Below, piece by piece: positions 34,144 through 42,078 of a stretch of DNA of 64,000 bases (position 1 is the stretch's first letter; each line of letters opens with the position of its first letter). The stretch is from Paractinoplanes lichenicola (lineage in GTDB: Bacteria; Actinomycetota; Actinomycetes; Mycobacteriales; Micromonosporaceae): assembly GCF_016785085.1 (NCBI RefSeq), contig NZ_JAENHO010000010.1, positions 310,001-374,000 of the forward strand, in the 5' to 3' direction. Made by a program: the position numbers and the translations under genes. Under the pieces are notes generated by a model. It made no database searches, was not told where the DNA came from, and was given only the letters and a program-made list of their open reading frames with translations.

Positions 34144-35760
34144 ATGCTCCGCCTCCCCCGCCCACCCGTGAAGCTGACCCTCGCCCTCGCCTCGGTGCTG
34201 TTCGCGACGGCGGTCCTCGGCGTCGGGCTGCTGCGAGCGGCCACCTACAAGCCGACCGCGGCGGCCGGCGCGCCCTGGCCGTCGGGCACGTCGGCGCCCG
34301 CCCCGGGCACGCCCGGCAAGTGCGGCACGGTGCCGGTGAAGGCGGCCCGCGAGCTGCGGGGCATGTGGCTGACCACGGTCAACAACATCGACTTCCCGAG
34401 CCGGCGGGGGCTGTCGCAGGCGCAGGTCAAGGCCGAATATCAGCGCTGGCTCGACCTGGCCGTGGCCCAGCGGCACAACGCGATCTTCGTGCACGTCCGG
34501 CCGAGCGGCGACGCGTTCTGGCCCTCGGCGTACGCGCCCTGGTCGGAGTGGCTGACCGGCAAGCGCGACGGCAAGTCGCCCGGCTGGGACCCGATGGACT
34601 ACATGATCAAGGAAGCGCACGCCCGCAACCTGGAGTTCCACGCCTGGTTCAACCCGTATCGGGGCACCCAGCCGGGCCCGGTCGGTCCCGGCGCCGACTT
34701 CGCCAAGCTGGCCCCTAACCACCCGCTGCTCAAGCACCGCGACTGGGCGATCGCGCACCCCGCGGGCCAGAGCACGGCCCGGCTCTATTTCGACCCGGGC
34801 ATCCCGGCCGCGCGCAAGTTCGTCGAGGACTCGATGCTCGAGGCGGTGCAGAAGTACGACGTCGACGGCGTGCACTTCGACGACTTCTTCTATCCGTATC
34901 CGGCCGGCGGCGAGTTCCCCGACGACGCCAGCTACGCGAAATACGGCGGCGGCAAGCCCCGCGCGCAGTGGCGCCGCGACAACGTGGACACGCTGGTCCG
35001 CGAGATGGACGAGCGGATCAAGGCGCTCAAGCCGTGGGTCAAGTTCGGGATCAGCCCGTTCGGCATCTGGCGCAACTACGCCACCGACCCCGACGGTTCG
35101 CAGAGCAAGGGCCTGGAGGCGTACGACGCGATCTTCGCCGACACCCGCAAGTGGGTGCAGCAGGGCTGGCTCGACTACATCGTGCCCCAGCTCTACTGGA
35201 CGATCGGCTTCGACAAGGCCGACTACGCCAAGCTGCTGCCCTGGTGGACCAAGCTCACCAAGGGCACGAACGTACAGCTCTACATCGGCATGGCCGACTA
35301 CCGCGTCGGCGAGGAGGGCGACTGGAGCGACCCGGCCATGCTCGACCGGCAGATGGTCCTGAACGACCAGTTCGGCGTGCAGGGCCAGGTGCACTTCAGC
35401 GCCAAGCAGATCCGGGCCGACCGGCTCGGGGCGGTCACCCGCTATCGCGACAAGCACTACGCCTCGCCGGCGCTGCTGCCCCGGATGGCCCGGCTGCCGG
35501 TCGAGGCGCCGCCCGCGCCGCGGCTCACCGGGGCCGCCCGCTTCGACAAGGGCATCCGGTTGCAGGCCACCACCGACAAGGCGACCAGCTGGGCCCTGTA
35601 TCGGGTGGCGGGCGACTCGGCCGCGCTGGTGGCCACCGGGCGGGCCGGCACCGAGGTGGTCGATCCCGCGCCGCCCGCCGGCCCCTTGACGTACTGCCTC
35701 AGCGGCCTTGACCGCTCCGGCAACGAGGGGCCGATCAGCACGCCGCTCACCGCGTCCTGA
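34144..35760 (+). CDS. Secreted GHL10 (YngK-like) glycosyl hydrolase-like protein
   Basis: 538 residues with an N-terminal signal anchor (LTLALASVLFATAVLGVGLL). Residues about 65-400 are the GHL10/DUF187 domain: ELRGMWLTTVNNIDFPSRRGLS, NAIFVHVRPSGDAFWPS, HAWFNPYRG, VDGVHFDDFFYP and DYIVPQLYWTIG. A C-terminal beta domain of the fibronectin III type (about 440-538) follows. YngK-like proteins are probable cell-wall or exopolysaccharide hydrolases. Starts 22 bp after glgA and may be co-transcribed. Confidence 0.9.
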   Translation: MLRLPRPPVKLTLALASVLFATAVLGVGLLRAATYKPTAAAGAPWPSGTSAPAPGTPGKCGTVPVKAARELRGMWLTTVNNIDFPSRRGLSQAQVKAEYQRWLDLAVAQRHNAIFVHVRPSGDAFWPSAYAPWSEWLTGKRDGKSPGWDPMDYMIKEAHARNLEFHAWFNPYRGTQPGPVGPGADFAKLAPNHPLLKHRDWAIAHPAGQSTARLYFDPGIPAARKFVEDSMLEAVQKYDVDGVHFDDFFYPYPAGGEFPDDASYAKYGGGKPRAQWRRDNVDTLVREMDERIKALKPWVKFGISPFGIWRNYATDPDGSQSKGLEAYDAIFADTRKWVQQGWLDYIVPQLYWTIGFDKADYAKLLPWWTKLTKGTNVQLYIGMADYRVGEEGDWSDPAMLDRQMVLNDQFGVQGQVHFSAKQIRADRLGAVTRYRDKHYASPALLPRMARLPVEAPPAPRLTGAARFDKGIRLQATTDKATSWALYRVAGDSAALVATGRAGTEVVDPAPPAGPLTYCLSGLDRSGNEGPISTPLTAS

Positions 35761-36610
35761 TCGCCTCTTCGGCCAGTTCCCACAACCGGTCGGCGGCGGC
35801 CGGGTCGACCGACCACTCGGCGACGCCGGTCATCGGCTCGGGGCCGCCCGGCACGACCTCGGCCTCCTGGTTGTCCTCGTCGAAATAGCGGCCGGTGACG
35901 CCCTCGAGCAGCGGGGACACGGCCAGCAGGACCTCGCCCGCGGCGCCCTGCTCGGCCGTCTTGTAGCCCTCGGCGTGGATCAGGTTGCCGTCGTCGTCCA
36001 TCGCGCCCAGCGCCCGCATGGTCGCGGGGCCGAGGTGGCGCTGCAGGTTGGTGTGGATGCGGCCGGGCGCCATGGCGTTGGCCGCGACACCGGGACGGCG
36101 GCGGCCGAGCGCCACCGCGAGCAGCACCTCGGCCGCCTTCGACTGGCTGTAGGCGACCCAGGGGTCGTACGGGCGGCGGTCGAAGTGAGGATCGTCGAAG
36201 TCGACGCCGGCGCGCAGCTGGGCCCCGGAGCTGACCATGACGATCCGGGCATTTTTTGTCAGGCCGGCCCTGGTGATCAGGTGGAAGTGGCCGAGGAAGT
36301 TGGTGGCCAGCTGCGACTCCCAGCCGATCTTGGTGAGGCGGCGCTCGGGGACGGCCATGACACCGGCGTTGGCGATGATCACGTCGAGCTCGCCGGGTGC
36401 ATACGCCTCGACCGAGTCCAGATCAGCAAGGTCAAGTTCCGCCCGTACGGGGGTGAGGACCTCGGCGCCGCGGTCGCGCAGTGCCGTCGCGGCCGCCAGG
36501 CCCAGCCCGGACGTGCCGCCGGTGATCAGGATGCGCTTGCCGGTGAGGTCGAGGCCGGCCAGCACCTCGGCGGCGGTGGAATTGGTGGTGAACGGGGTTC
36601 GGATCGTCAT
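35747..36610 (-). CDS. Short-chain dehydrogenase/reductase
   Basis: 287 residues from ATG 36610 (ATG 36631 is possible). Rossmann motif TGGTSGLG, NAG motif IIANAGVMAVPE, catalytic Ser in VMVSSGAQ and YSQSK. Resembles retinol dehydrogenase/oxidoreductase-type SDRs. Its 3' end overlaps the convergent GHL10 gene by 14 bp. Divergent from an AraC regulator 60 bp away that likely controls it. Confidence 0.92.
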   Translation of the reverse strand: MTIRTPFTTNSTAAEVLAGLDLTGKRILITGGTSGLGLAAATALRDRGAEVLTPVRAELDLADLDSVEAYAPGELDVIIANAGVMAVPERRLTKIGWESQLATNFLGHFHLITRAGLTKNARIVMVSSGAQLRAGVDFDDPHFDRRPYDPWVAYSQSKAAEVLLAVALGRRRPGVAANAMAPGRIHTNLQRHLGPATMRALGAMDDDGNLIHAEGYKTAEQGAAGEVLLAVSPLLEGVTGRYFDEDNQEAEVVPGGPEPMTGVAEWSVDPAAADRLWELAEEAIRTR

Positions 36611-36669
36611 GACTCGAGAATGCGTCACCATTGCTGGACTCTGAATGGCTCAGGATCCAAGATAGTTGC

Positions 36670-37578
36670 GTGAGCGTCCACGCCGATCCCCTCGAAGACG
36701 TGCTGGCCCTGGTCGGGGCGAGCAGCAGTTTCTCGGCCGGGCTGGTCGCGGGCGGCGACTGGGCGGTCTCGTTCGCCCCGGCCGCGGCGGTGAAGTTCAA
36801 CGCCGTACGGCGGGGAAGTTGCCTTCTGCTCGTCGAGGACACGGTCGTCGAGCTGAGCCCGGGCGATTGCTTCCTGCTGACCCGTCCGGTGCCGTTCACG
36901 CTGGCCAGCGATCTCAGCCTGCCCACGATTCCGGCCGGGGTCATCTTCGCCGGCGCCGACCTCGCCCGAGCCGGTGCGGGCGACGACGTGTTCCTGCTCG
37001 GCGGCCGGTTCGACTTCGGCGAGCGGGCCCAGGAACTGCTGCTCGACGCGCTGCCGCCGGTGGTGCACGTGCCCAGCGCGGCGGCGGGCGCGGTGCGGTG
37101 GGCGCTCGACCAGATCGAGGCCGAACTGCGCGACCGCCCACTCGCGGCGACGCTGGTGGCCGAGCATCTGGCGCTGGTCATGCTGATCCACGTGCTGCGG
37201 TGGCGCCTGACGGCCGCACCGCCGGCGACGGGGTGGCTGGCCGGGCTGGGCGACCCGGTGGTGGGTCCCGCGCTGCGGCTGATGCACGGACGGCCCGCGT
37301 ACGCGTGGACCGTGGCCGAACTGGCGTCTCAGGTGGCGGTGTCACGGTCGACGCTGGCCGCCCGATTTCGCCGGGTCGTGGGGCAGGGGCCGCTCGACTA
37401 TCTGACCCGCTGGCGGATCGAACTGGCGGCGGGGCGGCTGCGGCGCGACGACGGCACGGTGGCGGCTATCGCGCGGTCGGTGGGGTACGGGTCGGAGAGC
37501 GCCTTGAGTAACGCCTTCAAGCGGGTGACCGGGATGTCGCCGCGGGCTTATCGTTCTTCGCGCGCTGATCGCTCTTGA
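36670..37578 (+). CDS. AraC-family regulator (cupin_6 type)
   Basis: 302 residues from GTG 36670. N-terminal cupin_6 domain (residues 5-185) and C-terminal HTH (WTVAELASQVAVSRSTLAARFRRVVGQGPLDYL, then AIARSVGYGSESALSNAFKRVTGMSPRAYR). Commonly placed next to the oxidoreductase it controls, here the divergent SDR. Confidence 0.9.
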   Translation: MSVHADPLEDVLALVGASSSFSAGLVAGGDWAVSFAPAAAVKFNAVRRGSCLLLVEDTVVELSPGDCFLLTRPVPFTLASDLSLPTIPAGVIFAGADLARAGAGDDVFLLGGRFDFGERAQELLLDALPPVVHVPSAAAGAVRWALDQIEAELRDRPLAATLVAEHLALVMLIHVLRWRLTAAPPATGWLAGLGDPVVGPALRLMHGRPAYAWTVAELASQVAVSRSTLAARFRRVVGQGPLDYLTRWRIELAAGRLRRDDGTVAAIARSVGYGSESALSNAFKRVTGMSPRAYRSSRADRS

Positions 37579-37599
37579 GCCGCCCGCTCGGCAGCCGTT

Positions 37600-38117
37600 C
37601 AACAAAGCCCCGACGTCGGCGAGCACCAGTCTCGCCTGACCTGTAAGTGAGTACTCACTCAACAGAAAACCGCCACCAGCCAGCGCACCCCCACCCGCCC
37701 AACGTTTGTAAGTACTCACTCAACAACGCCCCGACGTCAGCGAGCACCAGTCTCGCCTGACCTGTAAGTGAGTACTCACTCAACAGAAAACCGCCACCAG
37801 CCAGCGCACCCCCACCCGCCCAACGTTTGTAAGTACTCACTCAACAACGCCCCGACGTCAGCGAGCACCAGTCTCGCCTGACCTGTAAGTGAGTACTCAC
37901 TCAACAGAAAACCGCCACCAGCCAGCGCACCCCCACCCGCCCAACGTTTGTAAGTACTCACTCAACAACGCCCTGACATCGGCGGGCACCAGTCTTGCCT
38001 GACCTGTAAGTGAGTACTCACTCAACAAAAAGCCGCCACCAGCCGGCGCACCCCTGCCCGGCCGATGTATGTAAGTACTCACTCAGCAGGACTCCGTGTT
38101 TGTGAGTACTCACTCAG
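37600..38117. repeat. Non-coding 121-bp tandem array of TACTCACTCA motifs
   Basis: Three near-identical 121-bp units, plus diverged partial units at each end. Each contains two copies of a TACTCACTCA core, which recurs at 37652, 37713, 37773, 37834, 37894, 37955, 38015, 38076 and 38107. Spacing alternates 61 and 60 bp, except for the last. Alternate copies have a perfect 14-bp palindrome AGTGAGTACTCACT, like TetR-family operators. As 121 is not a multiple of three, the open frames here are not repeat proteins. Confidence 0.9.
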
Positions 38118-38267
38118 GTCGCCGGCGTTGCACGGCGGGACTCGGATCGGACGCGACCGACAGGTCGGCCGGCTCGGCGGCTGTGGCGGGGGGAGAGAGC
38201 GGCAGCTGGAGCGGAGAGGTGGAGCGGCGGGAGTGGCGGGGGCGAGAGCGGCAACTGGAGCGCGAGA

Positions 38268-38505
38268 GCAGGAGCGGCGAAAGCAGAAGCGGCGAAAGCA
38301 GGAGCGGCGAAAGCAGGAGCGGGAACGGCGGCAGCGGGAACGGCGGCAGCGGCAACGGCGAGACCGGGAACGGCAACGGCGAGACCGGGAACGGCAACGG
38401 CGAGACCGGGAACGGCAACGGCGAGACCGGGAACGGCAACGGCGAGACCGGGAGCGGGAACGGCGAGACCGGGAGCGGGAACGGCGAGACCGGGAGCGGC
38501 GAGAG
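38268..38505. repeat. Minisatellite of 15-bp and 21-bp units
   Basis: About four 15-bp units (GGAGCGGCGAAAGCA type) lead into 21-bp units (GGCAACGGCGAGACCGGGAAC type, about seven). All unit lengths are multiples of three, so all frames stay open. I cannot confirm a gene: the plus frame reads Gly/Asn/Glu/Thr, and one minus frame reads Pro-Gly-Leu-Ala-Val after a signal-peptide-like segment but has no start codon. Confidence 0.75.
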
Positions 38506-38565
38506 CCGTCGGCAACACCGGCACGGCGGCGATGACTGCGGTCGCGAGCAGGGCAGACGTGCGTC

Positions 38566-39069
38566 TTACCCCGTCGACAGGTCTGCGTACATGACGTGCA
38601 GGCCGACGCGGCCCTCGACCGGGTGGGCGAAGGCGCCGGGGACTGTGCCGATGATGGTGAAGCCGAGGCGCTCGTAGATGGCGACGGCCGGCTTGTTGGA
38701 CTCGGCCACGGCGTTGAACTGCATGCCCGCGTACCCGTGCTGCTTGGCCCACTCGAGCGCGAACCGGCACAGCGCCGTGCCCACGCCCTGGCCGCGGCTG
38801 ATCGGGGCGACCATGAAGCTCGCGGTGGCCACATGCGAGCCGGGGCCGGGCCGGTTGGTGCCGACCTTGGCCGTGCCCAGCACCTCGTCGCCGGCGACCG
38901 CGACCACCGTCTCACCCGGGGGCGCCTCGAGCCAGATCGCGCGGGCCTGCTGCTCGGTCATCGCGGGGTCGTAGGTGAACGTGTCGGCGGCGCGGACCAC
39001 CGACCGCACGATCTCCCACACCTGCGGCCAGTCGGACTCGGTGAACTGCCGGATCAACACGATGCGCAC
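38566..39069 (-). CDS. GNAT-family N-acetyltransferase
   Basis: 167 residues from GTG 39069. RQFTESDWPQVWEIV start, acetyl-CoA loop VAPISRGQGVGTALCRFALEWA, and ESNKPAVAIYERLGFTIIGTVPGAF near the end. Resembles the phosphinothricin/L-amino-acid acetyltransferase group. Substrate unknown. Its downstream side is the repeat region. Confidence 0.9.
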   Translation of the reverse strand: MRIVLIRQFTESDWPQVWEIVRSVVRAADTFTYDPAMTEQQARAIWLEAPPGETVVAVAGDEVLGTAKVGTNRPGPGSHVATASFMVAPISRGQGVGTALCRFALEWAKQHGYAGMQFNAVAESNKPAVAIYERLGFTIIGTVPGAFAHPVEGRVGLHVMYADLSTG

Positions 39070-39143
39070 GATACCCAGTCTTCTCCGTCGCGGTGGGTAG
39101 TTTTCTCAGGCCCCTGTCAGCCCGCCCCGGGCACGATCCGGGC

Positions 39144-40001
39144 ATGACAGCAGCCACCCTGGTCGTCGCGGTGTCGCGGCCGTGGTTCTGGCCCGTCTCG
39201 TGGGTGCCCGCCTATCTCGGCCTGGTGCTCGCCGACCGGCAGCTCACCCCGGCCGACCTGCCCCGCAGCCTGCTCGCCCTGCTGGTGCTGGGCCCGCTGG
39301 TGTGGGGCGCCGTGCTGGCCCAGAACGACCTGCACGACCTGCCCAGCGACCGGGTCAACCCGCGCAAGGCCACCGCGCCCCTGGTCACCGGCGAGGTCGA
39401 CCCCGCCACGCTGCGGCGCTGGTATCGCTGGATCGCGGCCGCCGCCCTCGTCACGGCCCTCTTCGTCGGCCCGCTGTTCGTGCTGGGCGTGGCCGGGGTG
39501 CTGGTGCTGGGCTGGGCCTACAGCGCTCCCCCACGACGCCTCAAGACCCGCCCGGGTTGGGACGTGACGGTCAACGCCCTGGTCGTCGGCGTGGTGTCCC
39601 CGGCCGCGGGCTGGGCCATCACCCGCGACCCGGCCGGCTTCCCGTGGCAGTTCGGCGTGATCGGCCTGCTCTTCGCGGCCGCCGTCTATGTGCCGACCAC
39701 GGTCACCGACCTGCCCTCCGACGCCGGGGCCGGAGACACCACCTTCGCCGTACGCTTCGGAGCCCGTACGGCGTACGGGCTGGGTCTGGGTCTTTGGGTG
39801 TCGGCTTTGATCGTCGCCTTGATCTGCGCGGCGGCCGACACTGTGGTGCCCCGCTCGACCCTCGTGCCCCAGCTGGTGACCGTCCCGCTGCTGGTAGCCG
39901 CGTACGCGATCCTGACCTGGCGCCCGACCATCCCGCGCATGGCCATCCTGTCGATCTTCTTCGCCATCCCGACGGCCGGTTTCGCGCTCGCCATCACCTG
40001 A
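39144..40001 (+). CDS. UbiA-family prenyltransferase
   Basis: 285 residues, about eight membrane helices. First Asp-rich motif NDLHDLPSDRVNPRKATAPL (prenyl diphosphate binding with Mg) and second motif TDLPSDAGAGD. The NDxxDxxxDR spacing matches chlorophyll-synthase- or archaeal-lipid-type UbiA proteins rather than UbiA or MenA proper. Start ATG 39144, with no clear ribosome site. The acceptor is unknown; a terpenoid or quinone-like product is possible. Confidence 0.88.
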   Translation: MTAATLVVAVSRPWFWPVSWVPAYLGLVLADRQLTPADLPRSLLALLVLGPLVWGAVLAQNDLHDLPSDRVNPRKATAPLVTGEVDPATLRRWYRWIAAAALVTALFVGPLFVLGVAGVLVLGWAYSAPPRRLKTRPGWDVTVNALVVGVVSPAAGWAITRDPAGFPWQFGVIGLLFAAAVYVPTTVTDLPSDAGAGDTTFAVRFGARTAYGLGLGLWVSALIVALICAAADTVVPRSTLVPQLVTVPLLVAAYAILTWRPTIPRMAILSIFFAIPTAGFALAIT

Positions 40002-40010
40002 CCGGCACCT

Positions 40011-40028
40011 GGAATGGTTCACCGTTCC
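40011..40028. promoter_or_regulatory. Palindrome upstream of the conflict operon
   Basis: GGAATGG-TTCA-CCGTTCC, an inverted repeat with one internal mismatch per arm, 61 bp before the first gene. The 87-bp gap after UbiA is the only space for a promoter of the five-gene operon, so this is the best operator candidate. Confidence 0.4.
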
Positions 40029-40088
40029 GGCCACTCCCCTTGCGACGGCGCAACGCCTACCGTGTGGGGTCGGGACTACGGAGGGTCG

Positions 40089-40424
40089 ATGTCGGCTGAG
40101 AACACCTTGGGCCCTGTTCCGTCGCCGGATTTGTGGCAGGAGCAGGTGCGCACAGCGATGAACGAGACCGACGAGAACGAGCCACGACTACGGTGGACCC
40201 GTCGTGACAAGATCCGCTGGGACCTGCACGGCGACTGTCCACGATGCCGCGACTACATGTCGTCGCTGGTGAGCAACGTGATCGCCACCGACGCGGTGAC
40301 CGAGACCGGCAGAATGATCGAGATCCTCGCGGAGTGCAGCTGCGAACCCGGCCACACCCAGGGTTCGCGCGGTTGCGGGGCCGGCCGAGGCGCCTACATT
40401 TATGTGCCGGCGCCGGTCGCATGA
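40089..40424 (+). CDS. Small Cys-rich (zinc-ribbon-like) protein, gene 1 of the conflict operon
   Basis: 111 residues from ATG 40089, with GGAGGG nine bases upstream. CPRCRDY near residue 54, then ECSCEPGH and GSRGCGAGRG supply Cys and His for a zinc site. The N-terminal half is acidic and helical. No membrane helix. Its stop overlaps the next ATG. I know no family name; it may be an adaptor or regulator of the ATPase proteins encoded downstream. Confidence 0.78.
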   Translation: MSAENTLGPVPSPDLWQEQVRTAMNETDENEPRLRWTRRDKIRWDLHGDCPRCRDYMSSLVSNVIATDAVTETGRMIEILAECSCEPGHTQGSRGCGAGRGAYIYVPAPVA

Positions 40425-41008
40425 CCTCCTACCCGGACGAACTGGCTCACTACGAGGCCAAGAACGACACCTTGCGCCGCGGCCAGCTCAAGGCTGTGCA
40501 GGCCGCGGCGGGCAAGTGGTCCGCGCTGATGGCCGGTTTCCTGGGCGTCTTCGGCACGGTCACCTTCGCCGGCGGGCTCAACACCGTCGACAACCTTCCT
40601 TCCCCGTACGCCCCCATCGTCAAGGGCACGACCACGCTCGCCGCCGTGGCAGCCGTGCTCGCGCTGTGGTTCTTGGCCCGGGCCGCCGGCGGGCTGCGCA
40701 TCACCGACCTGCAGTTCCCCAACGGCAAACAGCTGATGGAACGCGAGATCGGCCTGGTCGACGACGCCCGCAAGAATGTCGGCCGCGGCCGGTTCTTCGC
40801 CCTGACCACCGCCGGGCTCGTGCTGGCCGGATCGGTTCTGGTGCTGTGGGCGCCGTCCGCGCCGAGCGACCCCAAATTTCTCGTACGCTTCGACAACGCG
40901 GCGATGTGCGGCCCGCTGACCGGCAAGGACGACAAACTGTCAATCGGCGATCGCAGCCTGGTCGACGCGACCGAGGTGATCCCGGTGACCGATTGCCCGG
41001 CCGGATGA
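40421..41008 (+). CDS. Membrane protein, gene 2 of the conflict operon
   Basis: 195 residues; ATG 40421 overlaps the previous stop. An N-terminal helix (ELAHYEAKNDTLRRGQLKAV) is followed by three likely transmembrane segments (ALMAGFLGVFGTVTFAGGL, TTLAAVAAVLALWFLARAA, FALTTAGLVLAGSVLVLW) with a charged cytoplasmic loop between TM2 and TM3. A short C-terminal domain with two Cys is predicted outside the membrane. Being the only membrane protein of the operon, it could be the membrane-damaging effector or an anchor. Inference only. Confidence 0.78.
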   Translation: MTSYPDELAHYEAKNDTLRRGQLKAVQAAAGKWSALMAGFLGVFGTVTFAGGLNTVDNLPSPYAPIVKGTTTLAAVAAVLALWFLARAAGGLRITDLQFPNGKQLMEREIGLVDDARKNVGRGRFFALTTAGLVLAGSVLVLWAPSAPSDPKFLVRFDNAAMCGPLTGKDDKLSIGDRSLVDATEVIPVTDCPAG

Positions 41009-42078
41009 ACCACCCCTATTTCGGCGGCGTCGAATTCCCGTGGTGGCGGGCCGACGCCCAGCGCCTGCTGTCGGTGCTGACTGTCGTGGCCAGCGACAAG
41101 GCGGAGATCGAGAATCTCTATCTCCGCTGCGCCAAGGGCCTCACCCGGCTGACCCCGTCGCGGGCCGACCTGATGTGGATCGAGGCGCTGAACAACCTCG
41201 CCGCGGCCGGCGCGCTGGAACGCCTCTGCGACCTCTTCCTCGCTCGGACGCTCGCCGCCGAGGCCCGGGCTGCGTTCGAGCAGGTCAGATCGGCGCGGCC
41301 GGAGGCCGACCAGCCACCCGCCGAACCGGGCCCGATCGTGCTGGACCGCACGAATCTGCGGCAGCAGATCCAGCGCCTGACGCCCGGCTCGGCCGCTCTC
41401 AAGGTTCTGGTGGTGCGCGGCGACCCGGGCAGCGGCAAGAGCCACGGCCGATACCTATTCGAGCAGGCCGCCCGCGGACAGAATGCCCAGCCCGTATATC
41501 TGTGCGCCGACATCGTGGCCAACCTGGATGAGGTGCTGCACGAACTGTTCGGGGCGTTGAAGGCGACCAGCGAGATCCCCGCCGCAGGCGACACCACCAG
41601 CAGCGCCTTCCACAAGCGGGTCTGGCTACGGCTGCGCGAGATCGCAGACCGGGAGAAGCGTGCACTTTGGATTGCCATCGACGATCTGGGCAACGCCCCC
41701 GATGGCGGGCCGCTGCTGGAGGGCGAGATCCGGCAGTTCTTCGACCAGCTCGTACTTCAGTTCGTCAATCCGCCGTACCGGGACTGGTTCCGCCTGATGC
41801 TGATCCACTACCCGGACGGCAAAGTGCCCAGCAAGTGGCGCCGAGAGATGTGGACCGAGGACCGTACCAGCGCCGATGACGTGCGGTCCGAACACGTCGC
41901 CGAGGAGTTGCGAGCCTGGTATCAGCGGCACGGCCAAACGGTCGTCGAGGAAGAGATCGACACGCTGGCGGCCGACATCGTGGCACGCTCCGGCAAACTG
42001 TCCGACGACGACCGCCTGCGGCGGATCCACGACAGCGTCTACGAGATCCTCGAGTCCAGCCCGGGGCCGGCGCGGTGA
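41005..42078 (+). CDS. P-loop ATPase with helical N-terminal domain, gene 3 of the conflict operon
   Basis: 357 residues; ATG 41005 overlaps the previous stop. Residues 1-95 are all-helical (AEIENLYLRCAKGLTRLTPS, WIEALNNLAAAGALERLCDLF) and resemble the adaptor-type effector-associated domains of bacterial conflict systems. The ATPase has Walker A GDPGSGKS (139-146, Lys145) and Walker B LWIAIDDLG (Asp226, Asp227). It lacks the long C-terminal sensor repeats of STAND proteins, so it is probably a compact iSTAND-like or AAA-type switch. Its stop overlaps the next GTG start. Confidence 0.8.
   Translation: MNHPYFGGVEFPWWRADAQRLLSVLTVVASDKAEIENLYLRCAKGLTRLTPSRADLMWIEALNNLAAAGALERLCDLFLARTLAAEARAAFEQVRSARPEADQPPAEPGPIVLDRTNLRQQIQRLTPGSAALKVLVVRGDPGSGKSHGRYLFEQAARGQNAQPVYLCADIVANLDEVLHELFGALKATSEIPAAGDTTSSAFHKRVWLRLREIADREKRALWIAIDDLGNAPDGGPLLEGEIRQFFDQLVLQFVNPPYRDWFRLMLIHYPDGKVPSKWRREMWTEDRTSADDVRSEHVAEELRAWYQRHGQTVVEEEIDTLAADIVARSGKLSDDDRLRRIHDSVYEILESSPGPAR

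Noticed and set aside
37655..38082. Repeated 61-residue ORFs within the 121-bp repeats
   Set aside because: They arise because the same DNA unit recurs; the unit is not a multiple of three, and no ribosome site is present.
37600..38117. CRISPR array
   Set aside because: The intervening sequences alternate between two nearly identical types instead of being unique spacers. There are no cas genes, and the repeat core is only 10-14 bp.
38096..38677. 193-codon Gly/Ser/Arg-rich ORF on the plus strand
   Set aside because: It starts inside the operator-like repeats, crosses the minisatellite and ends inside the GNAT gene on the other strand; no ribosome site.
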